Shown in pieces: positions 17,397 through 24,513 of a stretch of DNA of 64,000 nucleotides. The DNA comes from Clostridiaceae bacterium M8S5 (GTDB taxonomy: Bacteria > Bacillota > Clostridia > Tissierellales > MCWD3): contig CP118523.1 of the NCBI GenBank assembly GCA_029227815.1, forward strand, positions 1,922,001 to 1,986,000, in the 5' to 3' direction. Within the stretch, counting starts at the first letter, position 1, and every line of letters begins with the position of its first letter. Made by a program: the position numbers and the translations under genes. A model generated the notes under the pieces. The model saw only the letters and a program-made list of their open reading frames with translations. It searched no databases and was not told the origin of the DNA.

Positions 17397-18617
17397 TTAT
17401 TTATTGCATTTACAACCACACTTACACTTTATACTTGTATAGACTTTAAGTCCTTCTTCTAGAATATTCATAGCTGTTTTTAAAGACTCTTGGTTTAGAA
17501 CATAAGACAATCTAACTTCATTCTTTCCTAAGCCTTTAGTAGCATAAAATCCTTCTGCTGGTGCAAGCATAACTGTTTCGTTATTTACATCAAAGTCTTT
17601 TAGTAGCCATACAACAAAATCTTCAGCATCTTCAACAGGAAGTTGTGCTATGATATAAAAAGCACCATGTGGTTTTTTACAATTAACACCTTCCATATTG
17701 CTAAGTGCATTATATACTATATCTCTTCTTTGTTTATATTCTTCTACAACTTCTATAAAATAATCATCTGAAACATCTACTAAACTAGCAGCTCCGATTT
17801 GCTCAACAGTAGCTACACATAATCTGCTTTGGCATAATTTTAAGATTTGCTTAATCAAATCTTTATTTTTACTTGCTATTGATCCTATTCTAGCACCACA
17901 AGCACTATAACGTTTGGAGACACTGTCAGTTATTATAACTCTATCTGCAATATCTTCAAATTTAGCAAAACTCATATACTCAAAACCATCGTAAACAAAT
18001 TCTCTATAAACTTCATCTGAAATAATATAGAAATCGTTTTCCTTAGCTATATCTCTGAGCATTTCCATTTCTTTTATAGTGTATATACAGCCAGTAGGAT
18101 TCCCTGGATTAGACATCATTATTGCTTTAGTCTTAGGTGTTATCAATTTTTCAATTTCTTCTTTAGGTGGTAAATGGAATCCTTCTTCAGCCTTAGTAGT
18201 AATAGGTACAACTTTTATACCAGCCATGTTACCAAATCCATTATAGTTAGTATAAAAAGGTTCAGGAACTAGTATTTCATCACCTCTATCACATGTAGCT
18301 ATAATAGAGAACAATAATGCTTCGCTTCCACCATTAGTGATAAGCATTTCATCCTGTTCAAAATCAATACCATATTTTTTATAATACTTTCTAAAGCTAT
18401 CTATTAGCTTTGGTAGTCCCTGAGAGAAACTATAAGCGAGAACGTTTTCGTCAAAGTTCTTAATTGACTCAAAGAAAGTCTCTGGAGTCTTAATATCTGG
18501 CTGACCTATATTTAAGTGGTAAACCTTTTTACCTTTATTTTTAGCTTCAACAGCAATTGGCACAAGCTTTCTAATAGGGGACTCTTGCATAGAAGTAATT
18601 CTGTTTGAAAAATTCAT
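17397..18617 (-). CDS. PLP-dependent aminotransferase (class I/II, aspartate-aminotransferase-like) with a Cys-rich tail
   Basis: A fold-type I aminotransferase of 406 residues. Visible are YHLNIGQPDIKTPE (N-terminal substrate motif), MMSNPGNPTGCIY, YIISDEVYREFVY, and the Schiff-base lysine in ITDSVSKRYSACGARIG. Substrate is probably an amino acid/2-oxoacid pair; which one is unresolved. Unusually, the last nine residues read CKCGCKCNK, four cysteines in a short tail not expected in this family. ATG 18617 has AAGGAGGCGAT upstream. A perfect dyad sits directly before that ribosome binding site. It is monocistronic and convergent with the MocR-type regulator. Confidence 0.88.
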   Translation of the reverse strand: MNFSNRITSMQESPIRKLVPIAVEAKNKGKKVYHLNIGQPDIKTPETFFESIKNFDENVLAYSFSQGLPKLIDSFRKYYKKYGIDFEQDEMLITNGGSEALLFSIIATCDRGDEILVPEPFYTNYNGFGNMAGIKVVPITTKAEEGFHLPPKEEIEKLITPKTKAIMMSNPGNPTGCIYTIKEMEMLRDIAKENDFYIISDEVYREFVYDGFEYMSFAKFEDIADRVIITDSVSKRYSACGARIGSIASKNKDLIKQILKLCQSRLCVATVEQIGAASLVDVSDDYFIEVVEEYKQRRDIVYNALSNMEGVNCKKPHGAFYIIAQLPVEDAEDFVVWLLKDFDVNNETVMLAPAEGFYATKGLGKNEVRLSYVLNQESLKTAMNILEEGLKVYTSIKCKCGCKCNK

Positions 18618-18629
18618 TATATCGCCTCC

Positions 18630-18646
18630 TTAACAATAATTGTTAA
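18630..18646 (-). promoter_or_regulatory. Perfect dyad just upstream of the aminotransferase ribosome binding site
   Basis: TTAACAAT-A-ATTGTTAA is an exact 8-1-8 palindrome ending 2-3 bases from the AGGAGG of the gene. It could be a repressor operator or an RNA hairpin that affects translation. Confidence 0.45.
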
Positions 18647-18828
18647 TCATATCACTATTATGATAACATATACTTAAATAAAAATAAACACAAATTATAA
18701 TATTTAGCCTAAATTAATCATAGAAAATTAGTAACTATACAGTATCCTTCTAAATACAATGCTTACATCAGTTTTTCACCGTACTACCCAGTACGCTAAA
18801 ATAAAATAAAAATGAAAGGAGATAACAA

Positions 18829-18993
18829 ATGAAAGATAAAAGAACTTTGCTGATAATTGTTATAATCTTATACATAGTTTTAAGTGCTGTAGATAGATTT
18901 GTGATAAAGTTACCAACTATCGCATTTATACCTTTTGCCATTTTATTAGTTATTTTAATTATCGTTGCGTTGATAAGATATAAAACTAGATGA
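18829..18993 (+). CDS. Small membrane protein, 54 residues
   Basis: A short gene with an excellent ribosome binding site (AAAGGAGATAACAA before ATG 18829) and its own terminator. After MKDKRT come two hydrophobic segments (about residues 7-20 and 31-49) separated by VDRFVIKLP, and the chain ends RYKTR. The predicted topology is two transmembrane helices. The family is not recognised. It lies 450 bases before a radical-SAM peptide cluster in the same direction. A role in immunity or membrane anchoring is a guess from position only. Confidence 0.7.
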   Translation: MKDKRTLLIIVIILYIVLSAVDRFVIKLPTIAFIPFAILLVILIIVALIRYKTR

Positions 18994-19015
18994 TTTGTTT
19001 TTATGCTATTTATTT

Positions 19016-19047
19016 GTCTCCTGCAGAAAGTAGGAGACGATGTTTTT
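19016..19047 (+). terminator. Terminator after the 54-residue membrane protein
   Basis: GTCTCCT pairs with AGGAGAC around a 9-base loop, followed by GATGTTTTTTTA. Confidence 0.85.
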
Positions 19048-19168
19048 TTAAAATATACTTTTCTTTATCGTATTTTTTTGTTACTTTTCTATACTTACCC
19101 CAAGGTAATCTTTTTATCATATTATTTTTATAAACAACCCATGTCAATATTATAAATTATCATCTATC

Positions 19169-19211
19169 AAATATGATATTTAGTATGCCCTGTATACTGT
19201 ATATCATATTT
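19169..19211. promoter_or_regulatory. Long dyad (operator or RNA hairpin) upstream of the peptide cluster
   Basis: AAATATGATAT (19169-19179) and ATATCATATTT (19201-19211) are exact complements. Nested inside, AGTAT (19182-19186) pairs with ATACT (19194-19198), so an 18-bp dyad with one mismatch and one T-G pair surrounds GCCCTGT. It lies about 90 bases upstream of the promoter at 19301, which suits a regulator binding site. No regulator gene is in the cluster. The rest of 18994-19445 is AT-rich without a gene. Confidence 0.55.
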
Positions 19212-19300
19212 TCTATTTTTTATTACAATATGCAATATTACATATTATTACAGTTAAATATGTTTATATTTGTTACAATTCACAATAATTTATAAAATTA

Positions 19301-19329
19301 TATACAATAAGGAAAGTATATGGTATAAT
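19301..19329 (+). promoter_or_regulatory. Promoter of the Cys-rich peptide gene
   Basis: TATACA (19301-19306), a 17-base spacer and an extended -10 TGGTATAAT (19321-19329). This predicts a 5' leader of about 110 bases. Confidence 0.65.
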
Positions 19330-19445
19330 AAATTAAATTTGGTAATTATATTCTATAAATTATAAATAATAATATATTTTTTAAATTTTATTAATTTTGG
19401 AATTATTACTATTTTGTAAATTATTAATGAGAGGAGGAATAGTTT

Positions 19446-19649
19446 ATGGCTGATTGGTGTGCTGGATGCGCTGGCTGTGCTGGCTGTGCATTATGTAAAC
19501 CAAATCCAAGTTGTAGTTCATGTAGTGGATGTGGTGGATGTATTATTACACCAACTCCAGATGCTGAAATCGCAATCACTGGAGTAGCAGCATCTGCAGC
19601 AGCTTATGCCGCAGGAGCTGCAGGAGCTGCAGGATTATTTGCTTGGTAG
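19446..19649 (+). CDS. Cys-rich precursor peptide (67 residues), predicted radical-SAM RiPP substrate
   Basis: ATG 19446 follows GAGAGGAGGAATAGTTT, a very strong ribosome binding site. Nine cysteines occur at residues 5, 8, 11, 14, 17 and 23, 26, 29, 32: strictly every third residue, in a block of five (CAGCAGCAGCALC) and a block of four (CSSCSGCGGC) joined by KPNPS. Residues 35-41 (TPTPDAE) are polar. Residues 42-67 are Ala/Gly-rich and hydrophobic, ending LFAW, helix-forming by composition. No conventional N-terminal leader precedes the first Cys. Two radical SAM genes and an exporter follow. Thioether crosslinking (sacti- or ranthipeptide type) is inferred from that context. A metal-binding role without modification is an alternative. 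Confidence 0.85.
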   Translation: MADWCAGCAGCAGCALCKPNPSCSSCSGCGGCIITPTPDAEIAITGVAASAAAYAAGAAGAAGLFAW

Positions 19650-19680
19650 GTGAGATATTTTTTTACGGTTAAATTTGTTT

Positions 19681-19700
19681 GGGACAACCTGTGTTGTCCC
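19681..19700 (+). terminator. Intercistronic hairpin after the precursor gene (attenuator or mRNA stabiliser)
   Basis: GGGACAAC-CTGT-GTTGTCCC is a perfect 8-bp stem, 31 bases after the precursor stop, followed only by ATTCCTATC. Without a proper T-run it probably gives partial termination or protects the precursor mRNA, raising precursor over enzyme levels. Confidence 0.6.
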
Positions 19701-19732
19701 ATTCCTATCAAATATTTACGAGGTGAAAATAT

Positions 19733-21124
19733 ATGGAAAATGGTTTTAATTTAATGTTGCATAAAGAAGAGTATGTCAAAAATAAAGAAATTGATGAAAT
19801 ACATGTTTTACCTATTGGGGCTTTGATATATAAAGCTGATACAGAAATGGCAAATAGACTTATGGAATACAATATGTTTAGAGTTGATTCTTGCTATAGA
19901 GATATGATTTTGGATGCTCTAAAAGGAGTAAAAGTGCAGGAACTTATAGAAAAATATGGTTACGAGTATGTGAAAATCAAACTAACTCATGCATATTTTA
20001 GTAAATTAATTGAATTTACACCTGATAAAAATGATATTGGTAAAGAATTTGAATTGACAGGAAGTAATAAGTTTTTCTATCCACCACACTTGGCCATAGA
20101 ACTTACAGATGTTTGTAATTTAGCATGTAAGCATTGTTATAGAGAAGCAGGGTATAGTGGAAAGTTCATAGACTTTGAATCATTAAAAACAACTATATTG
20201 CAATTAAAAGATAAAGGATTAAAGCTAGTTGAAGTTACTGGAGGGGAACCAACTTTACATCCTCAATTTAATGAAATTGTTCAATTTTTATGCGATAATT
20301 TGTCACTAGTAGCAATTTTGACAAATGGAACAAATATTACAGGCGAGATGATGAAAGTATTTAAGAAAAATAAGAATAAATTAATGTTTAATATTAGCTT
20401 AGATAGTTCTAGTCCTGTATTTCATGATAAATTTCGTGGAAAGAAAGGAGCATGGGAGACTACAGTAAATGCATTAAAAGATATTTCTGCTATTCCTGCA
20501 ATGACTAGAATTGCAATGAGTGTTACGCCAGAGAATATGTTTGATATCGAAAATACAATTAAAGTTGCACAAGAAAATGGTGCTAAAAGTGTAGCTTGGG
20601 AAGTAAGTAATACAAACGGAAGAGGTAGTAGTATTTCTTGGGGTAGAGTTTCAAAGAATAATTATAATAATTTTGTTCGACAATCTAAAGCATTACAAAT
20701 AAAATATCATGAAATGATAACATTTATCCCACCTAAATGCACACGTTTAATGCAACAAGGTCGTGACAACTGTGGTGCTGGATGGAGGACTTATGCGCTA
20801 GATCCATATGGTAATTTAAGAGCATGTGTAAATGCAAATAATGCAATGTTTAATTTAGGAAATGTTTTTTCGGAAGGATCTGATGTTTTTGAAAGCGAAA
20901 TAATGTTAGAGCTTGCTAAAGTTGGTGTTCCCAGATACCAAACTTGTAAAAATTGCAAAACTTTTTCATACTGTCAAGGCTGTTTTATAAAGGGCATTGA
21001 CGGAGCTTTAAACAATGAGAACTGTAGTTGGGAAGGAAAGAAATTGCTTAAATTTATAGATATAGAAAAATATAAAGCTATAGATGTACAAAACTGTATT
21101 ATGCAAAGATCATTGCGTCAATAA
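19733..21124 (+). CDS. Radical SAM/SPASM-type peptide maturase with N-terminal recognition-like region
   Basis: A 463-residue predicted peptide-modifying enzyme. Residues 1 to about 105 look like a PqqD-like peptide-recognition (RRE-type) region, by size and position. The radical SAM cluster motif is C128xxxC132xxC135 in LTDVCNLACKHCYRE, followed by VTGGEPTLHP. The C-terminal auxiliary-cluster cysteines are C347, C365, C405, C408, C414, C417 and C431, with DPYGNLRAC and CKNCKTFSYCQGC. This pattern matches SPASM domains of sactipeptide and ranthipeptide synthases. It starts 83 bases after the precursor gene. Action on that precursor is inferred from adjacency and architecture. Confidence 0.88.
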   Translation: MENGFNLMLHKEEYVKNKEIDEIHVLPIGALIYKADTEMANRLMEYNMFRVDSCYRDMILDALKGVKVQELIEKYGYEYVKIKLTHAYFSKLIEFTPDKNDIGKEFELTGSNKFFYPPHLAIELTDVCNLACKHCYREAGYSGKFIDFESLKTTILQLKDKGLKLVEVTGGEPTLHPQFNEIVQFLCDNLSLVAILTNGTNITGEMMKVFKKNKNKLMFNISLDSSSPVFHDKFRGKKGAWETTVNALKDISAIPAMTRIAMSVTPENMFDIENTIKVAQENGAKSVAWEVSNTNGRGSSISWGRVSKNNYNNFVRQSKALQIKYHEMITFIPPKCTRLMQQGRDNCGAGWRTYALDPYGNLRACVNANNAMFNLGNVFSEGSDVFESEIMLELAKVGVPRYQTCKNCKTFSYCQGCFIKGIDGALNNENCSWEGKKLLKFIDIEKYKAIDVQNCIMQRSLRQ

Positions 21125-21143
21125 ATTAGGTGGAGGAAATGAT

Positions 21144-22142
21144 ATGATATATGAAAGTTTAGCATCAATAACAATAAATTGTACAGATAAATGTAATATG
21201 GATTGCTCATACTGTGAATTCCATGATGGGAAAAACGAATTAGATATCGAAAAAATTCAATCGATTTATAAGGATACTGTTACTTTGCAAAGTAACTATA
21301 TTGTAATAGCAGGGGGAGAACCTTTGTTACATCCAGAAATTATGGAAATAATAAATGAAGCAAAGTATTATGGATTATTCACTTACTTATTTACAAATGG
21401 TAAAAATTTAACCCCACAAATTATAGAAAATTTAAAAAGCACTGGTTTAGTTGCAATAAGACTTACCTTAGATAGTGTTAATGAAGAAATACAAGATAAG
21501 GTCAAAGGAAAAGGAGCTTATGCAGGTATTGTTAATGCAATTAATATGCTAGAGGATTCCGGGATTGGAGTTAATATTAATGTTCCTATTACCGAATATA
21601 ATATCAGTGAGATAGATGATATAGTGGAATTTTGTATAAAAAACAAAATTAGGAGTTTGAGGCTATCACCATTGACAAGTAGTTCAAAAGAAGAGTGCGA
21701 AGCAGTATTAAAGAAAATTATTGAGACACACAGACGATTTTATCAATATATACATTATGAAGATTTTGCTGAGTTTAAAGACTATGGTGATTTCATGAAA
21801 ATTATTAAAAAATTAAATTGCCCTGGTGGGCTAATATCAGTTAATATTAACCCAGATGGTAATATAACAAAATGTCCATATGTAACTGAATCATTTGGAA
21901 ATATTAATGAAGAAAAACTGCTAGATGTATGGATGAAAAATTATGAAAAAACACAGTTAAATAATACTGCCTGTCCTATCATGAATTTTGACACTGTAGA
22001 TTTGTTTAGATCATTAGAAAAGTATTTTGATAAAGACGATACAGACAGATGTCTATCTGCTTGGATAGCACAGTTAAATGGTAAAAAGAAAACTTGTTTC
22101 AGAGATATGCCTTGTTGGTATTTTGTCTTTAATAGCAAATAG
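21144..22142 (+). CDS. Second radical SAM protein of the peptide cluster
   Basis: A 332-residue radical SAM enzyme with C17xxxC21xxC24 (DKCNMDCSYCEFH) and the glycine-rich IAGGEPLLHP. The C-terminal part has C226 (CPGG), NINPDGNITKC244P, C277 and CFRDMPCWYF near the end, a reduced SPASM/twitch-like auxiliary cysteine set. There is no N-terminal recognition domain. ATG 21144 has AGGTGGAGG 7 bases upstream; an earlier in-frame ATG at 21084 lies inside the preceding gene and is rejected. It probably makes a second, different modification or works as a partner of the first maturase. Substrate inferred from context. Confidence 0.86.
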   Translation: MIYESLASITINCTDKCNMDCSYCEFHDGKNELDIEKIQSIYKDTVTLQSNYIVIAGGEPLLHPEIMEIINEAKYYGLFTYLFTNGKNLTPQIIENLKSTGLVAIRLTLDSVNEEIQDKVKGKGAYAGIVNAINMLEDSGIGVNINVPITEYNISEIDDIVEFCIKNKIRSLRLSPLTSSSKEECEAVLKKIIETHRRFYQYIHYEDFAEFKDYGDFMKIIKKLNCPGGLISVNINPDGNITKCPYVTESFGNINEEKLLDVWMKNYEKTQLNNTACPIMNFDTVDLFRSLEKYFDKDDTDRCLSAWIAQLNGKKKTCFRDMPCWYFVFNSK

Positions 22143-22152
22143 AGGTGAATAT

Positions 22153-22836
22153 ATGACTATATTAGAATTTAAAAATGTTTCTAAATCAATTTCAAAAAAA
22201 AATATAATAAGTGATGTCTCATTTCAAGTAGAACATGGAAATGTATTTGGATTATTAGGGCCAAATGGTGCTGGAAAAACTACAATTATAAGGTTAATAC
22301 TTGGATTACTTAAACCTTCTAATGGAGAAGTTTGCCTTAAAAAAGAAAAAAATGGTGTTATTTTGCATGATAATGGACTATATTTGGAATTGAGTGGTTA
22401 TGAGAATTTAAAGATATTTGGGCTACTGCAAGGAAATTTTGATAAAACAGAAGTTTATAGTGTTCTAGAAGAAGTAGGCTTAGCCAAAGTTGCTAAAGAT
22501 CCAGTACGCACATATTCTCAAGGAATGAAAAAAAGATTATGCTTAGCAAGATGCATTTTAAGAAAAGCTGAATTAATTGTATTAGATGAACCTACAGTTG
22601 GGTTAGACATAGATGGGAAGAGATGGTTTGTAAATAAAATAAAAGAACTCTCAAAAAACGGAACAACTATTATTATTTCATCTCATGATTTATCCGAAAT
22701 TAACATAATTTGCACCCATATAGCAATTATTAGAAACGGTAAATTACTAATTAATGATAGTATAGATAAATTACGAAAATCGTTTGATGGATCATTAGAA
22801 AAATTATATTTGTCAACAGGTGATGATAATGTTTAA
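22153..22836 (+). CDS. ABC transporter ATP-binding protein (peptide export or immunity)
   Basis: A 227-residue ABC ATPase of the NatA/CcmA type that powers export. Walker A GPNGAGKTT (about residues 36-44), signature YSQGMKKRL, Walker B LIVLDEPTVGLD and switch histidine SSHDL are all intact. The Q-loop region reads GVILHDNGLY, so the usual glutamine is not obvious. ATG 22153 has AGAGGTGAAT before it, 10 bases after the second radical SAM gene. Its 3' end overlaps the next membrane gene, indicating one operon. Confidence 0.92.
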   Translation: MTILEFKNVSKSISKKNIISDVSFQVEHGNVFGLLGPNGAGKTTIIRLILGLLKPSNGEVCLKKEKNGVILHDNGLYLELSGYENLKIFGLLQGNFDKTEVYSVLEEVGLAKVAKDPVRTYSQGMKKRLCLARCILRKAELIVLDEPTVGLDIDGKRWFVNKIKELSKNGTTIIISSHDLSEINIICTHIAIIRNGKLLINDSIDKLRKSFDGSLEKLYLSTGDDNV

Positions 22837-23488
22837 AATTAATATATATAAAGATTTAATACTAATTGTTAAAAAAAAGTATTTTTGGATTGTTGAAATT
22901 GCTTTAACGCTATTAATGTTTATGATGGCATTTATGCTAAACATTGGAATACAAGATATTAAAATTGATGGTACATATTTCATATTATCACTACCGTTAA
23001 CTATAATCTATTCAACAATGACATTTATACCAATTGGTGATTATTATCGTGAACAAAAAAATGGGGGTTTTACTTATCTCATATCAATAGGTGTTGAAAT
23101 TAAAGATTATATTCTTTCTAAAGCTTTTGTAATGAGTGTTATCATATATGTGCCTTCGTTAGTTTTTTTATTAGTATCTAAGTCTTATGCAAATATATGG
23201 TATAAAATCTTGATTGTTATTTTAATGTACTGGTGTTCATTTAGTATGAGTATATGTTATTCTTATGAAATCATTTATTCTGTAAATCCAGTGAAAACAA
23301 TGGGAAAAGCATCTATGTTCACAATAATACTAATTATACTAATAGCAATGAGTACTAAGATTAATAAGAATTATGTTAATTTGGATGTAATTATAGCGAT
23401 TATATATTTAGTGAATATTATAACTGATATAATATTTATCATAAAAATTAGGAATATCAATAGTGATAGTATAATTTGTAGGAGGTAA
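22829..23488 (+). CDS. ABC-2-like membrane subunit 1
   Basis: A hydrophobic protein of 219 residues with about six membrane segments and no periplasmic domain, as expected for an ABC-2 permease partner of the preceding ATPase. A cytoplasmic loop DYYREQKNGGFTYLISIG resembles the coupling region of such permeases. ATG 22829 is favoured (AGGTGA 5 bases upstream); in-frame GTG 22820 and ATG 22823 are alternatives. The gene overlaps the ATPase gene by 8 bases. Confidence 0.78.
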   Translation: MFKINIYKDLILIVKKKYFWIVEIALTLLMFMMAFMLNIGIQDIKIDGTYFILSLPLTIIYSTMTFIPIGDYYREQKNGGFTYLISIGVEIKDYILSKAFVMSVIIYVPSLVFLLVSKSYANIWYKILIVILMYWCSFSMSICYSYEIIYSVNPVKTMGKASMFTIILIILIAMSTKINKNYVNLDVIIAIIYLVNIITDIIFIIKIRNINSDSIICRR

Positions 23489-23493
23489 TTAAT

Positions 23494-24135
23494 ATGGCAA
23501 ATGTATTACAAATAGCTAAATGCTTATGTAAAACTAGTAGGACTTCGTACAAAAATATGCTAAAATCATATTTAAAGCAAATTATCGTTCTGTTTTTTTT
23601 CATTTTAATTTCAATCGTTTTTAATATTAGGATAGATAAAAAAACAATATACTTATTAGGAATAGTAGGTGGAGTTGCTAATTGTGCAAATTTCGGACAA
23701 ATTATTTTAAACAGGAAAAATTGCGGAATATATGAGAATATATTAGGAGAAGGACATTGTTATAATCAAATAGTTCTTGTTGAGTTTTTAACTTTTTTAA
23801 TAATGACTTTTCCAAGTATTCTCTTCATGATTTTGTCAAATTGCTTATTTTGGTTCGTGATTAATGGTAAGATAAGTATCCTTTTCATTCTTGTTTATGG
23901 AGCTCTTATATGTATTACAAGTATTTTATTTGCACTTTTAGCTATACAAAGTAGTATTAGTAATGATAATGCACCGTATTTAATGAGTTTTTCTATATTT
24001 GGCATAATAATCATTCTCATGTTATGGCATTTAAAGTATGCTTTAATGCTTATATACTGTATTGTACTTATATTAAATGCACTATTAGTAATAAAACATA
24101 CTAAGTCATTAGAATGGTTATACAAAAAAAATTAA
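23494..24135 (+). CDS. ABC-2-like membrane subunit 2
   Basis: A 213-residue protein with about six hydrophobic segments, similar in size and layout to the previous one (NRKNCGIYENILGEG corresponds to its coupling-loop region). ATG 23494 follows GTAGGAGGTAATTAAT, five bases after the previous stop. The two permeases plus the ATPase make a complete ABC exporter for the modified peptide, or a self-protection pump. Last gene of the cluster; the lysS promoter begins 14 bases later, with no clear terminator between. Confidence 0.78.
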   Translation: MANVLQIAKCLCKTSRTSYKNMLKSYLKQIIVLFFFILISIVFNIRIDKKTIYLLGIVGGVANCANFGQIILNRKNCGIYENILGEGHCYNQIVLVEFLTFLIMTFPSILFMILSNCLFWFVINGKISILFILVYGALICITSILFALLAIQSSISNDNAPYLMSFSIFGIIIILMLWHLKYALMLIYCIVLILNALLVIKHTKSLEWLYKKN

Positions 24136-24148
24136 TTATTTTTTTGAA

Positions 24149-24177
24149 TTGACATATATAATTTATTATATTATAAT
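24149..24177 (+). promoter_or_regulatory. Consensus promoter of the lysS T-box transcript
   Basis: TTGACA (24149-24154), a 17-base spacer and TATAAT (24172-24177): a perfect sigma-A promoter. Confidence 0.85.
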
Positions 24178-24183
24178 TTAATA

Positions 24184-24474
24184 AATTTATAATAAAGCCA
24201 TGAAGAGAAGAGTAGATTGGTTAATCCTTTTACAGAGAGCTAGTAACCTTGCTGAAAGCTAGCAAAGAATAATCTTTTGAATAAAGCCTCTGAGCTTGAA
24301 TTAGTTCTAATATGAACGAAATGCACGGGAGCTCCCGTTATAGAGCTATAGTATCGCATATTTAGCCGTACTAGAGGAGGCAAACATGGTGACATGTTTG
24401 TAAACTGGGGTGGTACCACGAAGTCTAATGCTCTCGTCCCCAAGACTATGTCTTGGAGGTGAGGGTTTTTTTAT
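24184..24474 (+). ncRNA. T-box leader riboswitch of lysS (Lys, AAG specifier)
   Basis: Stem I starts near AGAGAGCTAG (24234-24243). The specifier segment is GAATAAAGCCTCTGAG (AAG, lysine), and the T-box core GGGGTGGTACCACG spans 24407-24420. The terminator is CCAAGAC-TAT-GTCTTGG inside a longer stem closing on GAGGG, then T7 (about 24430-24474). Uncharged tRNA-Lys would prevent termination. The lysine specifier agrees with the downstream lysyl-tRNA synthetase. Confidence 0.93.
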
Positions 24475-24513
24475 TAACAAATATTTGTATATAAAAAGGA
24501 AGGTGGTATCCAC

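Noticed and set aside
19446..19649. Metallothionein or simple ferredoxin interpretation of the Cys-rich peptide
   Set aside because: Not fully excluded, but metallothioneins do not come with two radical SAM genes and an exporter, and the Ala/Gly hydrophobic tail does not fit a soluble metal-binding protein.
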